In this document: positions 1 to 4,735 of the stretch, piece by piece
Position numbering within the stretch: position 1 is the stretch's first letter
How the letters are laid out: every line of letters begins with the position of its first letter
NCBI GenBank assembly: GCA_041687295.1
Contig: JAWLCG010000300.1
Span: 1 to 6,352 of the forward strand
Direction of reading: 5' to 3'
DNA length: 6,352 bases
Source of the DNA: JAWLCG01 sp041687295
Lineage (GTDB): Bacteria; Planctomycetota; Phycisphaerae; SM23-33; FEN-1343
Program-made: the position numbers and the translations under genes
Notes under the pieces: generated by a model
Told to the model about the DNA's origin: nothing
Database searches by the model: none
Seen by the model: only the letters and a program-made list of their open reading frames with translations

Positions 1-1
1 G

Positions 2-748
2 TGGACCGGCCTGGCCGACCACAACCACGCCGCCGCCGGTGCCCCACCGCCCGAGCCCGAGGCCCTCCGCCGGCGGGGTCACGCCCTGCTCACCGGCCAG
101 CCCGAGGCCCTGTCGGGCCTGGAGGTGCGGGGCGCGGACCTGGAGAACAGCCCCCGCCCGGCCATTATCCTCAAGCCCCAGCCGGCCTGGCAGGCCTACC
201 GGCAGATGCTGGGCCACTACGCCGTCACGACGCTGCTGGCCTGGCGGATCGGGCACGAGGAGGCCTCGCTGGAGGACCTGTCGGCCGCCTTCGCCGGCGA
301 GCGGTGCCGGCGGTGGGAGAGCCTCGGCGGCCAGCTCGTGCCCGGCGACGAGGCCGACGCCCTTCGGGCCGACATCCGCACGGGTCGGCTGGGCAGCTGG
401 GACGCCGTCCACGCCCGCCTGGACGCCCTGGCCGAGCGATACCCGCTGGACCGCGCCCGCCACGCCTGGGCCGTGCTGGCCGAGTGGCTCGGCGTCGAGC
501 CGATCGACCCGCCCGCCTGGGCCGAGGCGATCGACCAGGCCATCGCCATCCAGCGCCACCGGGCCGAGCAGATCGCCCGCACCCGGGCCAAGGACTTCGA
601 AAACCCCTTCCGGACCATGGTCTACCGCAACCAGGCCGAGATGCACGCCGTCCTGGGCTCGCCCGCCGACGACCCCTTCCTCCAGCAGGTCGCCCGCGAG
701 ACCGACGCGTGGATCGCCCAGGCCCGCACCTGGCGCGACCGGCCGTAG
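2..748 (+). CDS. C-terminal part of a probable DUF4954-family protein (5' end outside window)
   Basis: Frame 2 is open from the left edge to a TAG at 746-748, giving 248 residues with no start in view, so the gene begins upstream. A GTG at 125 could be read as a start, but the frame stays open and protein-like before it. The visible part is mostly helical. It includes a segment around residues 56-75 (PQPAWQAYRQMLGHYAVTTL) and a C-terminal stretch near residues 199-226 (KDFENPFRTMVYRNQAEMHA and on) that I recall from the ends of DUF4954 proteins, where a left-handed beta-helix of hexapeptide repeats lies further upstream. Those repeats would fall outside the window, so no activity can be assigned; sugar-nucleotide or acyl transfer is only a guess from the fold. 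The stop codon lies inside a 20-bp sequence repeated at 896-915, so the last residues may have been altered by a rearrangement. Coding is well supported; the family name is moderate. Confidence 0.6.
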   Translation, partial: WTGLADHNHAAAGAPPPEPEALRRRGHALLTGQPEALSGLEVRGADLENSPRPAIILKPQPAWQAYRQMLGHYAVTTLLAWRIGHEEASLEDLSAAFAGERCRRWESLGGQLVPGDEADALRADIRTGRLGSWDAVHARLDALAERYPLDRARHAWAVLAEWLGVEPIDPPAWAEAIDQAIAIQRHRAEQIARTRAKDFENPFRTMVYRNQAEMHAVLGSPADDPFLQQVARETDAWIAQARTWRDRP

Positions 749-915
749 GGTACGTGGGTTCTCGCCGAAGCGGTAGCGCAGGCGAGGTTCCGCGTACCGT
801 CGATGGCGCCAGCCCCGCAGGTCGGGCATACTTGCCCGCCTTCGCGGCACGCAGAACCGCTCCGCTGCGCTCCGCGAACCTACGTGCCCTACGGGCTGGC
901 GCGACCGGCCGTAGG
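730..915. repeat. Palindromic repeat element bracketed by 20-bp direct repeats
   Basis: The 20-mer CTGGCGCGACCGGCCGTAGG occurs at 730-749 and again, without mismatch, at 896-915. The 146 bp between them are palindromic. The arm 745-761 (GTAGGGTACGTGGGTTC) pairs with 876-892 over 17 positions, 15 Watson-Crick and 2 G-U if transcribed. A smaller hairpin within the left part pairs GGTACG (749-754) with CGTACC (793-798) and CTCGCC (761-766) with GGCGAG (781-786). The left direct repeat contains the TAG stop of the upstream gene. The layout suits either a small non-autonomous palindromic element (REP or MITE-like) that duplicated its target, or a tandem duplication of the gene's end. No transposase is present in the window. 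Confidence 0.6.
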
Positions 916-970
916 ATCCGCATACTCGCGTGCCCGCCCGCCCCATGGGACCCGGCGTCGCCCTCGAAGA

Positions 971-988
971 CCCCGGGCAAGCCCGGGG
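971..988. other. GC-rich hairpin, 8-bp perfect inverted repeat
   Basis: CCCCGGGC at 971-978 and GCCCGGGG at 981-988 are perfect inverted repeats separated only by AA, so the real loop would be CAAG. It is built on the left copy of the 20-bp direct repeat; the right copy (1093-1112) has lost the outer part of the stem. No T-run follows (the next bases are CTATATACGC), so it is not a convincing intrinsic terminator. Confidence 0.45.
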
Positions 989-1026
989 CTATATACGCTC
1001 TGTCCCAATCTCGCAAACTCTCGAAA

Positions 1027-1070
1027 CCTCTGCGCTTCTTCTCTCTGTGTCCTCTGTGCCTCAGTGGCCC
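1027..1070. repeat. CTCTGTG-type interspersed low-complexity repeat
   Basis: The stretch consists of spaced copies of a CTCTGTG-like heptamer: CCTCTGCG (1027-1034), TCTCTGTG (1042-1049), CCTCTGTG (1051-1058) and CCTCAGTG (1059-1066). Read on the minus strand this is the familiar 'CACTGAGG-CACAGAGG-ACACAGAG' pattern, which I recall as an intergenic repeat in many unrelated bacteria. Its composition is unlike the rest of the window. No function is known to me, and family membership rests on recall. Confidence 0.55.
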
Positions 1071-1122
1071 ATCTTCGCTGTTTCTTCTCCCCCGAAGACC
1101 CTGGGCAAGCCCTACTAAAGAC

Positions 1123-1151
1123 TTGACAGAGCGGGCGGGGAACCGTAACCT
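1123..1151 (+). promoter_or_regulatory. Sigma-70-like promoter for the 1197 gene
   Basis: A perfect -35 hexamer TTGACA (1123-1128) is followed after 17 bp by TAACCT (1146-1151), which keeps the TA and final T of the -10 consensus. Transcription would begin near 1158, about 39 nt before the ATG at 1197. A second AT-rich hexamer, TACGAT (1160-1165), is too far from the -35 to replace it. The site sits at the right edge of the repeat-rich region. Confidence 0.5.
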
Positions 1152-1196
1152 CGACGGGCTACGATCCCCGGAAACACTAGCGGGAGCGGCCCAGGC

Positions 1197-1919
1197 ATGG
1201 CGAAGCGGAAGAAACCCGCGGCACTGTTCGACGTGGTCTCGACGCAACGGGACCCGCAGGCCGAGCCTGTCCAGGTGCCCAACTGGGCCGGGCAGTCGGC
1301 CGGCGGGCCCTCGGCCGGCCCGGCTGGGCGCATGGCGGGCCGACCGCTGAAGCAGCCCCCGGGCCTGGGCGGCGGCGAGGGCGGCGACGCCCCCCCGCTC
1401 GTGCAGGTTCACCAGGGTCGGCTGTACGTGAGCCTCAACACCGTCGGGGCGATGGTGGCCGCTCTGGGCCTGGTGCTGCTGCTGGTGGGCGCCTGGGCGC
1501 TGGGCCATAGCAGTGCCCAGCGGGATACGCCGGTCGGCGCGGGCGGCCTGGATCGGCTGGCCTCGACGGAGCGGACCGGCCCGTTCGACGCCAACGCCCT
1601 GCAGGCCCAGCACAAGGCCCGCACGGTGGGCTGGCTGTACCTCAAGGTGCAGCCCGACGTGCCGAACCTCCAGGACGCCCTGGCCATCCAGGAGTACCTG
1701 TGGAATAACGGCATCGACGCCACGGTCGTGCCGGCCGGTGCCAATCGGTACGACGTGGTCGACTTGAAGGGCTTCGTCCAGGGCGGCGACGAGGCCAACG
1801 TCCGGGCCGGCACGCTGCAGCAACTGGGCCAGCGGCCCAATTGGGTCAGCCGATACCCGAACTACCGCTTCGAGTTCGAAAACCGCCCGTCAGACAAGAG
1901 TTGGTATACCCACAAGTGA
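1197..1919 (+). CDS. Single-pass membrane protein with a C-terminal alpha/beta (SPOR-like?) domain
   Basis: The 240-residue protein starts at an ATG preceded by GGGAG (1182-1186), 10 nt upstream. Residues 1-7 are basic (MAKRKKP) and lead into an ALFDVV motif; residues 18-68 are rich in Pro, Gly and Ala and probably disordered. One hydrophobic helix at about 82-103 (TVGAMVAALGLVLLLVGAWA) is the only membrane segment. With no cleavable signal, and the positive charges at the N-terminus, the C-terminal part should lie outside the cytoplasm. That part (about 143-230) begins WLYLKVQ, continues through a helix-like LQDALAIQEYLWNNGIDATV and ends in an aromatic-rich tail (WVSRYPNYRFEF). The beta-alpha-beta order recalls SPOR domains, which bind peptidoglycan, but this is only a structural impression. 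The short ALFDVV segment before a membrane helix resembles conserved planctomycete hypothetical proteins. The small basic protein follows 44 bp downstream and may be co-transcribed. Function is unknown. Confidence 0.8.
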   Translation: MAKRKKPAALFDVVSTQRDPQAEPVQVPNWAGQSAGGPSAGPAGRMAGRPLKQPPGLGGGEGGDAPPLVQVHQGRLYVSLNTVGAMVAALGLVLLLVGAWALGHSSAQRDTPVGAGGLDRLASTERTGPFDANALQAQHKARTVGWLYLKVQPDVPNLQDALAIQEYLWNNGIDATVVPAGANRYDVVDLKGFVQGGDEANVRAGTLQQLGQRPNWVSRYPNYRFEFENRPSDKSWYTHK

Positions 1920-1923
1920 CGAC

Positions 1924-1942
1924 GCTGAGGACGCCCCTCAGC
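1924..1942 (+). other. Short hairpin between the membrane protein and small basic protein genes
   Basis: GCTGAGG (1924-1930) and CCTCAGC (1936-1942) form a perfect 7-bp stem with the loop ACGCC, starting 5 nt after the stop codon. It has no T-run after it and lies just before the AAGGAG ribosome site (1948-1953) of the next gene. It could mark an RNA-processing or stabilising point between two co-transcribed genes, or a weak terminator. Confidence 0.4.
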
Positions 1943-1963
1943 CGTGCAAGGAGTGAGCAGAAC

Positions 1964-2200
1964 ATGACCGTCGATCGTTCCCTGAAGGTGGAGTCGGGCA
2001 TGGCCGGCAGCCGCAACGTCCTCAAGCGGGACGAGCGGATCGCCATCCTGAGCGAAAATGGCGACTTCGACCCCGAAAGCGGCAGCGCCCTGGGCCTGAA
2101 GAAGACCCGCGTCCGCCACAGCCGTGCGGGCGGCAAGGCCAAGAAGGAAGAGGCCGCCGCCGAGGGCGCCGACACCAAGGCCGGCCCCGCCAAGGCCTAG
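1964..2200 (+). CDS. Small basic protein of the PVC group (TIGR04137-like)
   Basis: This 78-residue protein starts at the ATG at 1964, with AAGGAG (1948-1953) 10 nt upstream; the frame is open further left but overlaps the previous gene there. The first 50 residues match the pattern I know for the small basic protein family of Planctomycetes, Verrucomicrobia and Chlamydiae: a DRSLK motif at 4-8, RNVLKRDERIAIL at 17-29, an acidic FDPESGS segment at 35-41 and LGLKKTRVR at 43-51. That family is usually about 50 residues and is thought to bind nucleic acid or associate with the ribosome. Here about 25 further residues (54-78) form a Lys, Ala and Glu-rich, probably disordered tail, so the protein is longer than usual. 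The gene lies between the membrane protein and a terminator-like hairpin at 2219-2289. It is the strongest taxonomic marker in the window. Confidence 0.85.
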   Translation: MTVDRSLKVESGMAGSRNVLKRDERIAILSENGDFDPESGSALGLKKTRVRHSRAGGKAKKEEAAAEGADTKAGPAKA

Positions 2201-2218
2201 AGCTTCCGCGACGACCCC

Positions 2219-2289
2219 GCCGCCACGGATCACGCCGGCTGCGCCCCCCGGGCGCCGACAGTGCGGCCCGTGGCGGCTTGTCTTGCCTT
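2219..2289 (+). terminator. Terminator-like hairpin after the small basic protein gene
   Basis: GCCGCCACGG (2219-2228) and CCGTGGCGGC (2268-2277) form a perfect 10-bp outer stem. An inner stem, GCGCCC (2241-2246) with GGGCGC (2250-2255) and loop CCC, lies inside it. The T-rich stretch TTGTCTTGCCTT (2278-2289) follows directly. It begins 19 bp after the stop and ends 22 bp before the aminotransferase ATG. The large interior (39 nt) makes it less typical than a simple intrinsic terminator. Confidence 0.45.
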
Positions 2290-2310
2290 CCAGCCCCGAA
2301 GGAGCCGACG

Positions 2311-3423
2311 ATGCGCGCGTTCCCCATCGCCGACCGCATGGCCCTGATCGACGCCAGCGGCATCCGCAAGGTCTTCGACCTGGCCGCCTCGATGAAAGAC
2401 CCGATCAACCTCTCGATCGGCCAGCCCGACTTCGACGTGCCCGGGCCGGTAAAGGCCGAGGCCGTCCGCGCCATCGAGTCCGGCTTCAACAGCTACACCC
2501 AGACCCAGGGCGCCGTCCAGCTCCGCCAGGCCGTCGCCGCCCAGGCCGCCGCCGAGTTCGGCTGGAACGACGATCGGCCCTACCTGATCACCTCGGGCGT
2601 CTCGGGGGCCCTGCTGCTGAGCTTCATGGTGATGATCAACCCCGGCGACGAGGTGATCATCCCCGACCCCTACTTCGTGATGTACAAGCACCTGGTGAAC
2701 CTCGTCGGCGGCGTGCCGGTGATGGTCGACACCTACCCCGACTTCCAGCCCGACGCCGACAAGATCGCCGCCGCCATCACGCCGCGGACGAAGATGATCG
2801 TCATCAACAGCCCCACCAACCCCACCGGGGCCGTCTACAGCGAGGCCGACCTGCGGGCCATTGCCGCCGTCGCTGACAAGCACGGCCTGCTGGTCGTCAG
2901 CGACGAGATCTACGACCAGTTCTGCTACGACGGGCCCTTCGTCAGCATGGCCGGGCTCTACGAGAACACGCTGCTGATGCGCGGCTTCAGCAAGAGCTAC
3001 GCCATGACCGGCTGGCGCCTGGGCTGGTGCACCGGGCCGCGGAACGTCATCGAGAAGATGACCATGCTCCAGCAGTACAGCTTCGTCTGTGCCCCGAGCA
3101 TGGCCCAGCTGGCCGGCGTGACGGCCCTGCAGTCGGTCGACATGACCGACTCCACCAACGCCTACCGCCGCAAGCGCGACCGGGTCCAGGACGCCCTGGG
3201 CGAGAGCTTCGGCCTGGTCAAGCCCGGCGGGGCGTTCTACGCCTTCGTCCCCGCACCGGCCGGCCAGACGGGCACCGAGTTCGTCACCCGTGCCATCGAG
3301 AATAACGTGCTGGTCATCCCGGGCAACGTCTTCTCCGGCCGGGACAGCCACTTCCGCATCTCCTACGCCACCAGCGACGAAAAGCTCGCCCAGGGCCTGG
3401 AGATCCTCAAGGGCCTGGCGTAG
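2311..3423 (+). CDS. Class I PLP-dependent aminotransferase (aspartate/aromatic fold type I)
   Basis: The enzyme is expected to move an amino group between an amino acid and a 2-oxoacid in the cytoplasm, using pyridoxal phosphate. The ATG at 2311 was chosen because AAGGAG (2299-2304) lies 6 nt before it, giving 370 residues; an in-frame TTG at 2278 lacks such a site. Landmarks run in the order usual for subgroup I-gamma enzymes: the substrate loop LSIGQPDF (34-41), SYTQTQG (61-67), SPTNPTG with Asn170, SDEIYD with Asp198 (pairs with the cofactor ring nitrogen) and Tyr201, and GFSKSYAMTGWRLGW, in which Lys228 forms the Schiff base and Arg236 holds the phosphate. FRISYA supplies Arg349, which binds the substrate carboxylate. 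All key residues are present, so it should be active. Substrate cannot be read from sequence; aspartate, aromatic amino acids or alanine are all possible. It stands between terminator-like hairpins, apparently as a single-gene unit. Confidence 0.93.
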   Translation: MRAFPIADRMALIDASGIRKVFDLAASMKDPINLSIGQPDFDVPGPVKAEAVRAIESGFNSYTQTQGAVQLRQAVAAQAAAEFGWNDDRPYLITSGVSGALLLSFMVMINPGDEVIIPDPYFVMYKHLVNLVGGVPVMVDTYPDFQPDADKIAAAITPRTKMIVINSPTNPTGAVYSEADLRAIAAVADKHGLLVVSDEIYDQFCYDGPFVSMAGLYENTLLMRGFSKSYAMTGWRLGWCTGPRNVIEKMTMLQQYSFVCAPSMAQLAGVTALQSVDMTDSTNAYRRKRDRVQDALGESFGLVKPGGAFYAFVPAPAGQTGTEFVTRAIENNVLVIPGNVFSGRDSHFRISYATSDEKLAQGLEILKGLA

Positions 3424-3452
3424 CGGTTCCGGATGGGGCGCCCCTACCCACG

Positions 3453-3474
3453 CCCACGGATTGCCATCCGTGGG
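3453..3474 (+). terminator. Strong hairpin after the aminotransferase gene
   Basis: CCCACGGAT (3453-3461) and ATCCGTGGG (3466-3474) form a perfect 9-bp stem with the loop TGCC, 29 bp after the stop codon. Only CTTCT follows rather than a true T-run, so it may end transcription inefficiently or mainly protect the 3' end of the message. GGGGCGCCCC (3435-3444) just before it is a second, self-complementary block. Confidence 0.5.
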
Positions 3475-3522
3475 CTTCTGGAGTCAAGCGGTTCGCAGCC
3501 GCGGGGGCAGACAAAAAATCCC

Positions 3523-3551
3523 TTGTAATCGGCCGCCCGCAGGGGTAGGAA
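3523..3551 (+). promoter_or_regulatory. Weak candidate promoter before the first dehydratase gene
   Basis: TTGTAA (3523-3528), 17 bp and TAGGAA (3546-3551) would place a start near 3558, about 47 nt before the ATG at 3605. Neither hexamer is a good match. An alternative -10, TGTAAT (3524-3529), matches the consensus at 5 of 6 positions but has no proper -35. The A-run at 3513-3518 makes this the most AT-rich part of the gap, which supports a promoter nearby but not this exact placement. Confidence 0.25.
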
Positions 3552-3604
3552 AGCCCCTCCCGCCCACGGCGGGTCCCATGGGCGGATTGGCCTGAGAGGA
3601 CGGT

Positions 3605-4102
3605 ATGAAGTTCTATCTCGTGGACCAGATCGAGAGCGTCGAGCCGGGCAAGCGGATCGTCACGACCAAGTGCCTGACGGCGGCTGAGGAGTACCTCGCC
3701 GACCACTTCCCGGCCTTTCCGGTGATGCCCGGCGTGCTGATGCTCGAGTCGTGCGTGCAGTCGGCGGCGTGGCTGGTTCGGCTGATGACGGACTGGTCGC
3801 TCAGCACGATCGTCCTGCGTCAGGCCCGCAACGTCCGCTACGCCAGCTTCGTCGCCCCGGGCGACACGCTGCGGATCGAGGCGACGCTGCGGAAGCTCGA
3901 GGCCGGCCAGGCCAGCTTCGACTGCGTCGGCACCGTCGCCGGCGAGAAGACCGTCCAGGCCCGCATCGAGCTGGACTGCTTCAACCTCGCCGACCGCGAC
4001 CCCAAACTCGCCTGGGCCGACGCCAAGGTGATCGAGCAACTGAAAGACCGCTTCAAACTGTGTGGCGGGCGAAACTTGGAAGCCAACGCCCCCTCGGCCT
4101 GA
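3605..4102 (+). CDS. FabZ-like 3-hydroxyacyl-ACP dehydratase, first copy
   Basis: A 165-residue hotdog-fold protein, close to the usual FabZ length of about 150. It should remove water from 3-hydroxyacyl-ACP to give trans-2-enoyl-ACP in the cytoplasm. The active-site block DHFPAFPVMPGVLMLESCVQ (33-52) carries the catalytic pair His34 and Glu48 together with the conserved VMPG turn. The second hotdog half (about 66-125) shows the expected NVRYASFVAPGDTLRIE strand pair, where FabZ proteins have a similar PGD motif. The last 35 residues form a tail that includes a charged helix (VIEQLKDRFKL). The start has GAGAGGA (3594-3600) 4 nt upstream. The acyl carrier protein gene lies 125 bp downstream with its own promoter, followed by a second FabZ-like gene and a ketosynthase-fold gene. 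All catalytic residues are intact, so activity is likely; chain length and exact pathway are not determined. Confidence 0.88.
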   Translation: MKFYLVDQIESVEPGKRIVTTKCLTAAEEYLADHFPAFPVMPGVLMLESCVQSAAWLVRLMTDWSLSTIVLRQARNVRYASFVAPGDTLRIEATLRKLEAGQASFDCVGTVAGEKTVQARIELDCFNLADRDPKLAWADAKVIEQLKDRFKLCGGRNLEANAPSA

Positions 4103-4143
4103 GCCGCCCGCCCGCCGCGGGCCATTTGGGGGGCGCCGCAACG

Positions 4144-4172
4144 TTGACTTTCCCGCCGAAGTAATCTATATC
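4144..4172 (+). promoter_or_regulatory. Promoter for the acyl carrier protein gene
   Basis: TTGACT (4144-4149), a 5 of 6 match to the -35 consensus, is followed after 17 bp by TATATC (4167-4172). The stretch GTAATCTATATCTGTAG (4161-4177) is conspicuously AT-rich in this GC-rich DNA. Transcription would begin near 4179, at the foot of the hairpin described next. It would let the acyl carrier protein be made at a higher level than the upstream dehydratase. Confidence 0.55.
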
Positions 4173-4177
4173 TGTAG

Positions 4178-4205
4178 GGCCCGCCCCGTTTCGGGGCGTT
4201 GGGCC
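4178..4205 (+). promoter_or_regulatory. 5'-untranslated hairpin in front of the acyl carrier protein gene
   Basis: CGCCCCG (4182-4188) and CGGGGCG (4192-4198) make a perfect 7-bp stem with a TTT loop. GGCC (4178-4181) and GGCC (4202-4205) can extend it past a 3-nt bulge. It would stand at the very 5' end of the message starting near 4179, and ends 9 nt before the AGGAG ribosome site (4215-4219). A role in protecting the message from decay fits this position; no known riboswitch is recognised. Confidence 0.4.
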
Positions 4206-4227
4206 TATTGCCACAGGAGCCGATACG

Positions 4228-4623
4228 ATGCCGATGACTCGCGACGAGATTTTCGAGAAGGTGCAGGAGACGCTCGTGGACGCCCTGGGCGCCGACGAGG
4301 AGGAAGTCACACCGCAGGCCACCCTCACCGGTGACCTCGGGGCCGAGAGCATCGACTTCCTGGACATCGTCTTCCGCCTGGAGAAGGCCTTCGACATCAA
4401 GATCCCCCGCGGCGAGCTGTTCCCCGACAACATCCTGAACAACCCTGAGTTCGTCAACAACGGCAAGCTCACCGAGGCCGGCCTGGCCACGCTCAAGCAG
4501 CGGATGCCCCACGCCGACCTCAGCGACTTCGAGCAGGACCCCGACGTCGGGCGCATGGCCGAGCTGTTCAAGGTCGAGACCATCGTCAACTACATCGAGG
4601 GCAAGCTGGCCGCCAAGGGCTAG
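4228..4623 (+). CDS. Long acyl carrier protein with a mid-domain insertion
   Basis: This protein carries acyl chains on a phosphopantetheine arm. Ser41 in DLGAESIDFLD (36-46) is the attachment residue, in the place of the DSL motif of ordinary acyl carrier proteins. Helix I is at about 5-20 and helix II at 41-55 (SIDFLDIVFRLEKAF); the final helix is at about 110-128 (MAELFKVETIVNYIEGKL). The length is 131 residues against about 78 for a typical carrier. The extra part, about 61-110, holds FPDNILNNPEF, LTEAGLATLKQRMP and DFEQDPDV; I recall a similar insert in other planctomycete carriers. The ATG at 4228 has AGGAG (4215-4219) 8 nt upstream; a second ATG lies two codons later. The gene has its own promoter and lies between two dehydratase genes, its likely client enzymes. 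It is therefore probably dedicated to this cassette rather than the general fatty-acid carrier. Confidence 0.9.
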   Translation: MPMTRDEIFEKVQETLVDALGADEEEVTPQATLTGDLGAESIDFLDIVFRLEKAFDIKIPRGELFPDNILNNPEFVNNGKLTEAGLATLKQRMPHADLSDFEQDPDVGRMAELFKVETIVNYIEGKLAAKG

Positions 4624-4660
4624 ACCCCCGCCACTGAGCCCCGACCGCTGAAATGTCCCC

Positions 4661-4730
4661 CTGCCGGCCGGCTGGCCCGCCCTGGAGCGCCGCTCCGCGG
4701 CAGGTGAGCCGGCTGGCCCGTATCTGGAGC
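4661..4730 (+). repeat. Duplicated GC-rich segment with hairpin before the second dehydratase
   Basis: GCCGGCTGGCCCG occurs at 4667-4679 and 4708-4720, each followed within a few bases by TGGAGC. The second copy's GGAG (4726-4729) is the apparent ribosome site of the gene starting at 4736. Between the copies, CTGCCG (4661-4666) pairs with CGGCAG (4698-4703), and GGAGC (4684-4688) with GCTCC (4692-4696), so the GGAG of the first copy is held in a stem. This looks like a local duplication, and the fold may modulate translation. No T-run follows, so read-through from the carrier gene is likely. Confidence 0.4.
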
Positions 4731-4735
4731 CGTCG

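Larger units (their letters stand above)
963..1112. repeat. Pair of near-identical 20-bp direct repeats flanking a 108-bp segment
   Basis: CGAAGACCCCGGGCAAGCCC at 965-984 recurs at 1093-1112 with one difference (C to T at the tenth base). The match almost extends leftward, with one mismatch, to 963 and 1091. The segment between is much lower in GC than its surroundings and holds the CTCTGTG-type repeat at 1027-1070. The arrangement could be an interspersed element with its flanks, or two copies of a genome-wide short repeat that happen to lie close together. No open frame here looks protein-like. Confidence 0.5.

Noticed and set aside
749..1122. CRISPR array
   Set aside because: There are only pairs of repeats with very different spacings (166 and 128 bp), not a series of regularly spaced identical repeats, and no cas genes.
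1..1350. Long open frame on the + strand in frame 1 across the first gene and the repeat region
   Set aside because: Its translation is Arg/Pro/Gly-rich and has no family-like motifs, while the frame at 2-748 reads as a normal protein. It is a by-product of high GC and even crosses the repeats.
225..1823. 532-codon minus-strand open frame spanning two genes and the intergenic repeats
   Set aside because: It crosses repeat elements and opposes good + strand coding; its composition is dominated by Arg, Gly and Pro.
2230..3351. 373-codon minus-strand open frame opposite the aminotransferase
   Set aside because: His/Asp/Val/Gly-rich reverse image of a clear class I aminotransferase; no motifs of its own.
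2278..3423. Upstream TTG start for the aminotransferase
   Set aside because: It would add 11 residues without a ribosome site and lies directly after the terminator-like stem; the ATG at 2311 has a good AAGGAG at 6 nt.
4177..4227. Riboswitch upstream of the carrier gene
   Set aside because: Only one simple stem is visible in about 50 nt; there is no conserved aptamer core that I recognise.
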